A stretch of DNA of 64,000 bases, from assembly GCF_964204645.1 (NCBI RefSeq), contig NC_134033.1, positions 2,663,631 to 2,727,630 of the forward strand. Direction: 5' to 3'. Below are positions 52,352 through 62,357 of the stretch, piece by piece. The notes below the pieces were generated by a model. The model ran no database searches, had not been told where the DNA came from, and saw nothing but the letters and a program-made list of their open reading frames with translations. Origin of the DNA: Tubulanus polymorphus. Taxonomy: Eukaryota > Nemertea > Palaeonemertea > Tubulaniformes > Tubulanidae. The translations under genes were made by a program, and so were the position numbers. The first letter of the stretch is position 1. Every line of letters begins with the position of its first letter.

Positions 52352-55300
52352 CTAGCGAGTACCGTCTGCTTGTCGCTGCTGCTGTTGTCGCCTCTGTTTA
52401 GCGCACGCCGGTCCGTACAGAACGCTCGTCAATTTCAGGGTCTTCTCTTTGCGTCGCAGCGACCTCAAGCGGCAATTCTGACCGCATTTCCGGTACCATT
52501 TCGCCACACGACGCCTGTACCTTTCCACTCGGCCTGATACAAGAACAAGAAAATGATATGGTTACATTTTGTAGAAGTTTAATAAAAATTCAAAATTGTT
52601 TGTTTATTTTACGAAAAGGAGTTCAGATCCTTCGGAAATAGGACTCCTCCAGTAATTATCGTAAACCCACAAACCAAAAAATGCACCCTTGTATCAATCC
52701 AAAAGTCCTTTCCCTTAAGTACCCGGTCTTGGAGATCCAACTTCACATTAGAGGAGCTTTTTTAATTCTCAAAACTATTTCGGGCGGATAAACATAGCAT
52801 AAAAAAATTGTTGAAAAATTGAAATTCCAACAAGAGACTACTACGCTTCAGAATTCAATCTACAGCGAAGAAAAAATCGAAAAAAGCGTTGCCCCCAGAG
52901 AGATTTGAACTCTCGACCCCTGGTTTACAAGACCAGTGCTCTAACCCCTGAGCTATGGAGGCGCGTTGAGTCAGCGAGGCTCTGAGCTTCAAGTGATCGT
53001 TACGACGCAGTGTACGACGCGTTGGCTGTTGTAGGCTATTGTTAGAGATAGTAGTTCGAGGGTTTATTCTTTGATTTGACGTCCGCGCCTTGTAATTCGT
53101 TTTTACAAAATCATAGCGATCGTTGACTTCGAATAAAGGAATTAATCAATTCGATTTCTTTCGGATTAAAGCGCCCTATTAAGTTCCCGGCATGTGTCTT
53201 TTTGTTTTAAACGGACTCCTCGATAAATAGACATGCATAAGATTGTTTCCCCAAGCGAAAACACGGATAAGAATCGTTTAAAACTTTTTTTCTACCTTAT
53301 TCAGAATTCAAAAAGGGCCAAAAACTCACCTACTGTTGTGGCTCCGAGCAGTTTTACCGCCCCCTGGTGACGTGTCAATAAACTACCCAATTCGGGTACC
53401 GAAATGCACTTTTTATACATACTGGTCACATTTCTGCCTGAAAATGCAATAAGAACCGATTCTTGAAATTCATTTAGCGATTATTCAAAATATTGTTTAT
53501 CTTTTTTTTCAGATGCCGTCAAAGTTACAGAGGCGTCCCGCGGCAAATTTATGAGAAAGCATTATTCCGCGCGAGCTTAGTCGGAATAAACTAACAATTT
53601 ATCAGTTAAAAGTGATCTTTTAAGTTTATCCCGACTAACCGAAATCGGAACAGACCTACAGAATCACTTTTACTGGAAAAACTAGCATAACCCTAGTTTT
53701 AACTCGGAATTAATCTGGAAAATGGTTTTAACTGCCTGAAAAAACTAGTTTATTCCGAGGACTCTTACTTAACTGAGTGACACTTACTTAACTGAGAAAA
53801 CAAGTTAATCGCGACTTTGAACTCAGATTCGTTTTTTCGTAATATGTTCCCCTAGGACGCTGATCTATGGTGCAGATAAGCCGGCCATAAAAAAATATTT
53901 CTTGACAAAACGATATTTGTCTTTGAATAAAATTCCATAGCAAATTAATCGTTAGTAAAAATAATACTGCTATTGAAAATAAATCGCATTCAAAATGTAA
54001 CAGTCCCTAAAAATAATTTCGAAAATGAAAATTATTTCTGTGTTAACATATTTTGAATGCGATTTATTTTTGTCATAGCACAATCATTTTGACTTTTTGA
54101 CTCATTGTTTTCATATGCGAAAACAATTCGTTGGAAATTTATTTTCATGGCCCTTAACGGCCACCATACTGTAACGTATGACGTAAATTCTATCTTATTA
54201 CCTTTATTTCTCGTGTAGGTCCACTCGTAAACGGTGGCGCTGATCCGAAATTCGAACACCAGCAAAACGGCCGTACGATTCTGCCGATAGTAGACGAACG
54301 TATCCGTGCTCGGGGGTAGGCAGGCCGCGTTTCCGTCACTAGGGGACGTCACCGTCTGGTCGAACAGGGCGAACGGATCGTCCTCCTCGGTGTGATCGTC
54401 TGCTACGTCACTGACCAGCCGATCTTCTGCGCCGCCGAACAGATCCGGCGTCGTTTCGTCAGCGGCATTCACGTCTGATGTTTCGACAGCGGCTTCTGAA
54501 AATTGGGCACAAATGTCTTTGAAACTGGATTAGAAAAAGGCACAAGACACGCGAGACTTGATTCAACTCATCGACCGTGGACGAAACGACCTTGTAAATC
54601 GAAGCGAGTGGACGTTTTGGAGCCGGTTCCAGAATCAGTTTTTGAAAATTGATGAAAACAAAATTTACATGAATTTCGATCGATTCTCACCCGTATCTGG
54701 CCGACCGGAAGATGGCGGACATGTCTTACAACATTGACCTACTTCGAGCAGAGGTCGGCTGCACTTCAACTGTTCGTCGGGCGGGCACACCTGACGTTTA
54801 CACGTGACTTCACCGTTCTAAATAAAGAAAGAAATTTTCAATAAGAAATCAATTCAAGGGATTTCAGAATATTGACACCCAGTTCTGCTTCGTTTGGACA
54901 CTGAGAGAAAAAACGTTTGCCGTGACCAGGATTCGAACCTGGGTTATTGCGGCCACAACGCAATGTCCTAACCTCTAGACGATCACGGCTGCCACACGCG
55001 CCGGCGCGATTCATACGAGCAGATATGCAAGCTATAGAGTGGATCGTAGCGCACTGAATGGGTTTTAACGTTTAGATTAAGAGTTAAGCGTATGTTAAGG
55101 GTTTTCTTCTGTCATTGAGCTTAAATTTTGTATGTTGGGAGGGAATGTCAATGTTGTATGGTTGGTCAGTTGTTTTCAGAAAATAATTAAGGTGGAAAAA
55201 TGAAATGCCGTGACCTGGGTTATTGAACCTGGGTTATTGCGGCCACAACTCAATGTCCTAACCTCTAGACGATCACGGCCGTTGGTCTGCTAGGCTAAAT

Positions 55301-55942
55301 GTCAAAATCGTATCGGAAAACAATTTCTGAAACGCTGTATGAATAATAAACGGCCTCTTATTAATCCCCCAATGACGTAATCGGCGGAATTAATCTACAC
55401 TCAATTAACTATTACAGTATGTTAGAAATGTATGGAATGATTCGCTTACCAAACAACTGCAGGTAATACACGGTATTTGACCAACTGAATCTACGATCGG
55501 GTGCCACGTGGTTCCGTTCGTGTGCGTGTCTCCCAGATAATTACAATCTGAAACGAGTTAAACGACCTTTTATGATATCTTTTAAAAAGCGAGTTTTGCT
55601 TTTCATGAATTTGAAGGAGAAAAATCTATCATTTTCTTAATAATCAGTGTTAAGAAAATGAATTACGAGCTTTCGCTATAAGTGCACTAATAGTAAACGG
55701 GTCATCTTTGTAATAAAAAAGTTTCTTGACAATAAATCTGGATGGCGATACGAAGTTTTAAATAATAATAATAATAATAATTTATTTTCGTAAACCGGTT
55801 ACGAGGTATCCAGTGCAAGCCAACAGGCTGTACATAAAATTAAGGCGCTGGAACCTTGTGCAGAGTGCAGGGGAATGTGCAGTGATACTTATAAATAATG
55901 CTATTTATAATCTTAATGCTAACAATAATAATTATGCTAATC

Positions 55943-56003
<61 letters not shown>

Positions 56004-59000
56004 CTAACAATAATAATACATGTAATGCTAATCAATAATAATAACAATAATAATAATAATAATACAAATTCTAATAATAATGACAACAATAACTTATACA
56101 AATACAAATACAATGATAATCATAATTACGGCAATATACTAAAATGAATTCAAGTTGAAACTAGCAATGACACCGATTTTCATGAAGACATTCTACTAAA
56201 CGAGTCGTTTTAGAAGCTTTAGAAAGACACAAGAGTGAAAGTTGATTTCAGAGTTTATTTTAAAGGATTTTCCAGCTCACCTGCACAAACCGGGCAGCAG
56301 TCGTCCTTCCCTTGAGTTATCGTCTGGCACGAGTGTCGAATCTTGACGCGGCACGTTTTCAAACGACACAAAGTTTTCCCGTCCTTGGAAAAAACAAAAT
56401 CAGAATAGTTTGTCATGAAACAAAACCCGCAAAAAGTCAATTTTATATTTGAATGCGTTTGTTCTATGCTTACCACGCAAACGCACTGAACGCATTGATC
56501 GGCTTCCTGTGACGTCAGAGTCGTCTGCTCGCGATTAACGAACGTCTGCCCATCGTAGTAAACACTTCCGTCGTGTGTACAAGACCTACCGACGCTTAGC
56601 GCCGTTAGGGGGCGTCGGCGTCGGTTGCCGCCATTTCTCCTTGCCTTGCCGTCTTTGCGATCTATGATTTTAATTGAATTCAACAAATTAGAAGATTATT
56701 CAATTAAGATTGAAGATAATCGATTAAGAGCCGTTTTTCTGTTCAGTAACGTAGTTTTCTAAACAGGTAATCACAGTCAAATAATTGAAAAATATAATCA
56801 AAAAGTTGGTGTTTTTTTCATACGTTTTCATTGAATAAAGGTCACATGAAATCATGTTTTTTTTAAATCAATTTTGAAGAAACATTTTTGATCGTAATCG
56901 TAAGGCGGAAGAATGATATAACCATGATGGCCTCTGATACGAATTAGTTAAAACTCGATTTTAAGATTTCGTGTCATAGCGTTTACCTGGACAAATCGGG
57001 CAGCATTTTCCAGCTACGATCCTCGGATTTCGACAGTTGAGACGCGGACAAGACTTGCGCCAACAGGAGACTTTACCGTTCTAAAATCATAAATAAAAAA
57101 CCGTAAAAAAATAAATGCCGTGACCAGGATTCGAACCTGGGTTATTGCGGCCACAACGCAATGTCCTAACCTCTAGACGATCACGGCTGAGCTATACGCA
57201 GACGCGATTCATACAACCGAATTAAAATCGATTAATGTTTTATCGATTATCATAATGGATGAGTATCAATTATGCTTATGGCTTTAATACTATTGTTAAC
57301 GAAAACTACATTTATAATGCTCTCCAAATGCTCGTTACTATACTATGACCAATCGTCAAATAATCAAATTCAAAACTACGGTAATCAATGTCTTTTCCGG
57401 GATTTACCTCAATATTCAGATGTTTTAAACGAGTAAATATTTTCAACGATAGATAGATAGATGGATGAAAAAAATTCAAAATCCCATCACGGGTATCGGA
57501 TGGAGTTTAGGGTTCGTCTCCCAGAATAGATTGCAATGCAGTTATCAGAATCGGCCCATCCGCATAATTGTATTTTAGCGAGTTTTAAGCATAGAGTATA
57601 GAAACTAATGTCTATTTCAAATTCAGCTTGCATATCAGGTTGCCTAGCTCAGTTGGTAGTACACCTGAAACGTTTAATTAGGACCAGAAAGGACTGGCAG
57701 TTGACTTAAACATTGATTTTTAATCCATTTTAAACTTTATTTGAGGTTATCGAAAAAGTCCTTACTTTTCAAAAAGATGTTTTAGGTCAACTGCCAGTCC
57801 TTTCTGGTCCTAATAAGACTTTAATCAGGTAAGTACTACAAACAAAAACGACTAAGCTAGGCAACCTGATGTGCTCTCAAGTCAAGTTGAAATAGACTGG
57901 TCTAGTTTATACCGTTTTTACTTCAAAGGTTTGTTTCAACTCAAAAAATCAGTTCATTTTCAACAAGTTTCAGTCAAATTTGAACTCAGAACTGTCGAAT
58001 TGGGCCCAGGTTTTTAAGAAGGTCCCCATAGACAAAGGAGATAAAGATTAACTATCTTTCATTTCAAATGATAATCACGAAGCTTTTGAAATCATGAAAT
58101 AACGATACAAATCTACTTACTTCTTTACAATGACACGTGGTACAGTTCAGTTTACCGAACGGCTGCAGTTCGGGATGCCATTTTTCACCGACTTGGTAAA
58201 ACTTTCCTCCCAACATGCAACTTTCTAGTTGAACTACGACAGAAAAAAAAAACCAGAACGGAGACATTTTAAAAATCGCCTTTCTTAATTCGAACGTACA
58301 AACTTGAGACAAAATGCCACCTTTTATAGCGAACCCCCGATATACTGCCCTCCCATATACCGCCACCCCCGCCTACCCCCAGGTTTTCTCAAGGTACATC
58401 TCAATATAAATACATAGTAAAGTTACCCCGATATACCACCCTCCCATATACCGCCACCCCCCATATACCGCCACCCCCGCCTACCGCCAGGTTTTCTCAA
58501 TGTACATCTCTATACAAATACATAGTAAAACACCTCCAATATACCACCATACTCTCTATACCGCCAAAATCATTCTGCACCGATGTGGGCGGTATATCGT
58601 GGGTGACTGACAAAAAAGTGATTCGACGTTTCGCCTATCGTTATAATCATCTTCAGGAATACTGAATTCTGCTTTTGTATTGTAGGATTTTATTCTTTAA
58701 TGAACGCAGACACAGCATAACTGCAGAAATATAGACAATGAGTAACTTATGTTTCAATTTTATTTTATCCGGGTACTCGCATCAGTGGCTAGGCTTTGCT
58801 TGGCCATCATAGAAATGCAAATTGAAACCCGTTCATCTTTGTATAGCCTCTTTTACATATATCGATTAAAAATCATTATGTCGCACATGTTTCATTTCTA
58901 TGGAATAAATTAACTTGTTGCACTTGAACTCGATTTGTTTCATCGATAGTTAGCGTTCTACGATCGATAAGATGGCTAATTGATTTTACTCGTAAAGAAT

Positions 59001-59972
59001 CGACGCCAGGTGTGACGGCCGTGATCGTCTAGAGGTTAGGACATTGCGTTGTGGCCGCAATAACCCAGGTTCGAATCCTGGTCACGGCAAGATTTTTCTT
59101 AGCTGGGCCTAATAGATTTTTATCAAAATTCAGATCAGATTTTCAAGTGAGATGACAATTCTAATCATTTCAAGATTTCAAGAAGTAATGCATTCTAACC
59201 GACGTCGACGTCTCCAAAACTTACCTCTCGGTTTTCCGGGAGGACTTGCCAACAGTTGCTTCTCTTTGACAGGGTCGGCTGCGAATTCGACGATTCCGAA
59301 TTTTCTCGGATCGACAGAAGAAACTGATCCGGCAAAAACAGACAAAGCGACGAAAACAATCAAAGCGCCGAGTCTAAAATAAACGAAGGCGTAATCCGTA
59401 AGAACCAACTGCGTTGAATTAGTACATTATTCGATTTCAGATAAGTCAAAAATGATTTCAGATTAGTTAATAACTATTTCAGATTAGTTAATAATTTGTT
59501 ACAATTGAGCACAGAATATTCATTTTTCATGTATAATCAACACCTGATCCTCGTCCACGATCCAAAAAGGAAAGCTAGATATGCTAGTTACAGCAGGGGT
59601 GTACCACAGGGTTAAAATCTAAGGCTCTTGCCAAATATTTTCCATGGTAATTCGATAGGAAAAGGCTATTTGACCACCTATTTGACAAAATTTTTCCCTT
59701 TAAGGAAATGGGCATTCAGAATTGTGAGAGTCTTGCGGATGTCTCGAGACCCCTTGATCCGTCAATGAGTTAAGTAGTAAAATTATGATAACTTTGTTTT
59801 TCGTGTGGATATGACCCGACGGTCAGCAGTGTCAAGAAGAAAAACAAACCAGCTGCCAAAAATGTCGTTGAAAATATTCAACTCATCAAATTCAACTTTC
59901 AACGAATTCGAGAAAATTTCACATTAAAAAATCGAGAAATTTCTTTCGCAAAACTTACCTTGTTGTCTCCAT
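52352..59972 (-). CDS. CHRDL: Chordin-like secreted protein, three VWC domains, 11 exons, 489 aa
   Basis: Coding exons, in order on the - strand: 59959-59972, 59225-59373, 58121-58233, 56987-57080, 56474-56661, 56281-56383, 55450-55547, 54691-54817, 54202-54495, 53330-53437, 52352-52533. All introns are GT-AG, and phases join to 1,470 nt. Residues 1-24 are a signal peptide (METTRLGALIVFVALSV...). Three von Willebrand C (CR) domains follow at ~60-122 (CMLGGKFYQVGEKWHPELQP ... CCPICPG), 151-220 (CTHDGSVYYDGQTF ... DDCCPVCAG) and 222-286 (CNYLGDTHTNGTTWHP ... GQCCKTCP), each split by an intron at the same internal place. A basic linker (RRNGGNRRRRP) separates VWC1 and VWC2. An acidic stretch (~TEEDDPF) and a conserved C-terminal region (GSLLTRHQGAVKLLG; basic, Cys-poor end) follow. 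Architecture matches CHRDL1/2, extracellular BMP-binding modulators; function here is inferred by family. Other VWC proteins are the alternative. Confidence 0.88.
52890..52962 (-). tRNA. tRNA-Thr(TGT) in an intron of the chordin-like gene
   Basis: A perfect 73-nt copy of the 16,061 tRNA-Thr on the opposite strand, with paired acceptor, A box, B box and anticodon TGT. It lies in the last intron (52,534-53,329), in the same orientation as the host gene. It is probably the ancestral or functional locus from which the array relics derive, though direction cannot be proved. Confidence 0.92.
53975..54071. repeat. Fold-back repeat in intron 9
   Basis: The left arm AATAAATCGCATTCAAAATGT (53,977 on) is mirrored by the right arm ACATATTTTGAATGCGATTTATTTTTG ending 54,071, with a ~45-bp loop. 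It is a short non-autonomous palindromic element, with no coding capacity. Confidence 0.8.
54918..54989 (-). tRNA. tRNA-His(GTG), copy 1
   Basis: 72 nt including discriminator A. The acceptor GCCGTGA pairs with TCACGGC, the anticodon stem is TTGCG/CGCAA with loop TTGTGGC (anticodon GTG), and the T arm is CCAGGTTCGAATCCTGG. The extra G(-1) of tRNA-His is normally added after transcription. It lies in intron 7 of the chordin-like gene, co-oriented with it. Confidence 0.93.
55206..55279 (-). pseudogene. Damaged tRNA-His copy
   Basis: The 5' three-quarters match tRNA-His, including anticodon GTG, with one change in the anticodon stem. The T arm has been overwritten by a partial duplication of the neighbouring sequence (ACCTGGGTTATTG twice), destroying the T loop and B box. 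It is in intron 7, ~220 bp from the intact copy. Confidence 0.85.
55763..56070. repeat. (AAT)n-rich microsatellite in intron 6
   Basis: Several runs of AAT trinucleotides, the longest at ~55,946-56,002, separated by AATGCTAA spacers that are themselves repeated. Confidence 0.95.
57116..57187 (-). tRNA. tRNA-His(GTG), copy 2
   Basis: Identical to the 54,918 copy over all 72 nt, with full acceptor pairing, anticodon GTG and B box GGTTCGAATCC. It lies in intron 3 of the chordin-like gene, 36 bp upstream of exon 4 on the sense strand reading backwards, co-oriented with the host gene. Confidence 0.93.
57634..57870. mobile_element. 237-bp fold-back element with tRNA-like A box in its arms
   Basis: The arms are long inverted repeats: ATCAGGTTGCCTAGCT at the left end versus AGCTAGGCAACCTGAT at the right, and inner arms AGGACCAGAAAGGACTGGCA versus TGCCAGTCCTTTCTGGTCCT. 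The left arm contains TAGCTCAGTTGG, a good tRNA A box. It lies in intron 3 of the chordin-like gene. It resembles a MITE built from tRNA-like ends. Confidence 0.82.
58334..58603. repeat. TATACCGCC-rich element with inverted ends in intron 2
   Basis: The left end CCCCCGATATACTGCCC is inverted at the right end (GGGCGGTATATCGTGGG). Inside there are two tandem units of about 100-115 bp, each with CCCATATACCGCCACCCCC and GGTTTTCTCAA.GTACATCTC, plus a partial third. No coding capacity is seen. Confidence 0.75.
59018..59089 (+). tRNA. tRNA-His(GTG), copy 3, antisense to host gene
   Basis: A full-length identical copy of the tRNA-His on the + strand, in intron 2 of the chordin-like gene. It has the acceptor, anticodon GTG and B box intact. 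It is the only one of the intronic tRNAs transcribed against the host gene. Confidence 0.93.
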
Positions 59973-60277
59973 GATTTCCGATACTGTTTGAAAAGAATTG
60001 TTTACGAATTCTTGAAGCTCCGGGAACTTTCTAAAACGTTGACCGTTCACAGCGAAAAGCCGAGATACAGTTCGCGCGTGAAAATATTTTGTTTCTTATC
60101 GAAGTGAATTAATCCAAAAAATTTTCGCGGTGAAATTGTCTCTTCTCAGCGGTCGATCCACAAACTTCAACGACAAAAACTTTAAAAAAAAACTGTAGCT
60201 AGGGATGATCCGAGGGTAAGCTCTGTTTGAGTCCGCATCCACTCTCAATTGAATGAACTGATCGCTTTCATCCCCGC

Positions 60278-60284
60278 TTTATAT
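60278..60284 (-). promoter_or_regulatory. TATA box of the chordin-like gene
   Basis: TATATAAAG on the - strand, ~310 nt upstream of the ATG at 59,972. Transcription would start near 60,250, giving a 5' UTR of ~280 nt on the first exon. It is the only convincing TATA motif near the start. Confidence 0.5.
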
Positions 60285-62141
60285 ACTATATACTCCTCCA
60301 ACACACGTGCCAGTATAGTTATTAGTACAATATAATATTGGCGTCACTTTTGTAATACCATCAATATTATTATTGGAATAATTCGATTATACATCGTTTG
60401 GGGGGTGGATTCCGCGAAGATAAAACCGCCTTGACGCCAGCCATTCACTCAGCAGCGCCACTTGGTTTATATACAGGCCTACCTGGTTAATGTCACAGCC
60501 GAGATCGTCCAGATTTTTAGGGCCGGGTCTCTCCGCGTGCGACTGGACCTGATTTTATTTCCTTCAAATAAATTGAATGAAATTATCCGCGCGCCATCGT
60601 AAAAATTCAATTACGTCGAAAACTTAAATCGTAAAATTGCAACAACGGCAAAGATTTATTTGAAATAGTAATCAATAATGCGCGTAGTTCGTCTGCGTGT
60701 AAGTAAGTTAAATCACCATTATGGCGGCGGCCGCGGGCGCAGACGGATCTGTTTTTGCGCTGCCGCGTACGTTGCTTACACATACAAACAGGTAGAATTA
60801 TTAGCTGGCAAAATGAGAAATCGCGGCGTCAATCCGACGACAAGCCTAACGAGCCCACCTGCGTAAGTTCGCCAATTAGACGCTAGATTGGACCGATTAA
60901 GAACGGACATGGCGCTAGTCGGAGGACTAATTAGACGCGTCGACTCGGCGATAGAGATATGTGGAGAGAGATAGAGGGAGAGGGGGGTTGTGAGAGGGAG
61001 AGAAGAAAAAAAAATAGAGTGAAGAGGGTTGATGGAGACGGTGGTACAGCAAGAGTAGAGAGAGAATATAAGCTGATGCGTGAGTTGAGTGAAGGGAGGT
61101 AGAGGGAGGGGGTTAGGAAAAGTGAGAGGGCGGAAAGGGTTGAACGAGGTGCAGATGCTGGAGAGGGCGAGGGGCGCAGGGACACCGCGGGAGATAACGG
61201 AGGCACTTCAGAGTTAACTCATTGAAAATAAACTCATTTTCGAGTCTCAAGAGTTAACTCTAAATCACGACTGTGTGGAACTGAATCCTGAGATTTTAAG
61301 CCTGAAAGATAACTACGGAATGGGGTCAATAGTTGTTGTACCTGGAACATATAAAGAACCCGTTTTAATATCAGCCGATGTCTCAAGTCAGGGATATGAA
61401 TCTATATAGGCGTCGTTATTTAGTTAGATAATACGCCCGTACATATAAAATGGCGTCGAATTTTGAATATTGTCTCATTAGGCGAGGACTGATAGATCGT
61501 ATCTGGGCAGACGATCGGGCGGCGACCGGCTAGTGAGCGCCGCGCAGGAATTTAACGCGAGATATTTCTGAGAGATAATTTCGCTTTTCGGAGCCACCTT
61601 TATTAGCCGGCCACCGAACTATTGTCGATGGTATTCAAGTTTATTAGCGGCTTCGAAAAGTCGCCTTAAATCTGGTAAATATTTCAATTGGAAAGCTATA
61701 AAACTATCGCTAACTTTGTATACATATGTATTGGACTTTTCCCAAAATTTTATATAAGCTAGAATTAGCACGATTGTTACACCGATAAAAAAATTATCCA
61801 CGCAAAAATCCCCTTGGCAATAATCCCCTAGGTAAGATTAGCCTCTACCGGTATCTCCAATTGTCCGAGGTCATTTTCCAATTTTTAAAGAACATCATAT
61901 AGCAAGTCATCTCTCCAAATCAAGCCAGTAACCATAATACTGTGTTAGCATAAGTAATCTATGAGTTAGTTTACCATTCGCCTGGGCTTGAAATATAATT
62001 TAACTTGCGATCTTTAACCTGAAATGTATAATGATTTTCAATGTTAAAAAGTCTGGCCCAACTTTCAAATCCACATTATTTACAACACGTTTTATACTGT
62101 CGAGCCTATAGTAGCCTGAATCAAAAAGCCCATGTTTTATT
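60285..62141. other. Intergenic region, no supported gene
   Basis: This is upstream of the chordin-like gene. It holds a GA-rich low-complexity tract (60,951-61,200) and a relic of the palindromic MITE family (61,207-61,289, GAGTTAACTC and TGTGGAACTGAATCC). An antisense serine/proline frame over the GA tract and the short ORFs here look spurious. Confidence 0.6.
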
Positions 62142-62357
62142 TTATGTAATCAGATTTTGTTTGAGCACTTCCAATGCATCCAGTTCCGCAGTTGCATCTC
62201 CAAATAGTGGCTTCAAAAATACTGAATAAACAAAAATTAACACATTAAAAGCGTAAAATTCGCCACAAGCCTTTGGCACGTTTTTTTTTAAAACATTTCT
62301 TAAGCGTTGAATCGACTTGTATTTGGAAACCGGCGCGGCCCGACTGCCGAGCGCCAT
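62142..62357 (-). CDS. Possible small ORF or first exon, unknown function
   Basis: A 71-codon frame starting MALGSRAAPVSKYKSIQRLR in a fair initiation context (GCTAATGG). The basic, helical first half (KSIQRLRNVLKKNVPKACGEF) looks protein-like. The second half (FNVLIFVYSVFLKPLFG) coincides with TTTGTTTATTCAG, which could be an intron acceptor, so the true exon may be only the first part. No family recognised. It may equally be chance. Confidence 0.25.
   Translation of the reverse strand: MALGSRAAPVSKYKSIQRLRNVLKKNVPKACGEFYAFNVLIFVYSVFLKPLFGDATAELDALEVLKQNLIT

Noticed and set aside
59152-59382. Sense-strand ORF opposite exon 2 of the chordin-like gene
   Set aside because: It is the complement of a well-supported coding exon with a signal peptide and matching splice sites.
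60931-61206. Antisense Ser/Pro/Leu-rich ORF
   Set aside because: It lies over a GA-rich low-complexity tract and has no domain-like composition.
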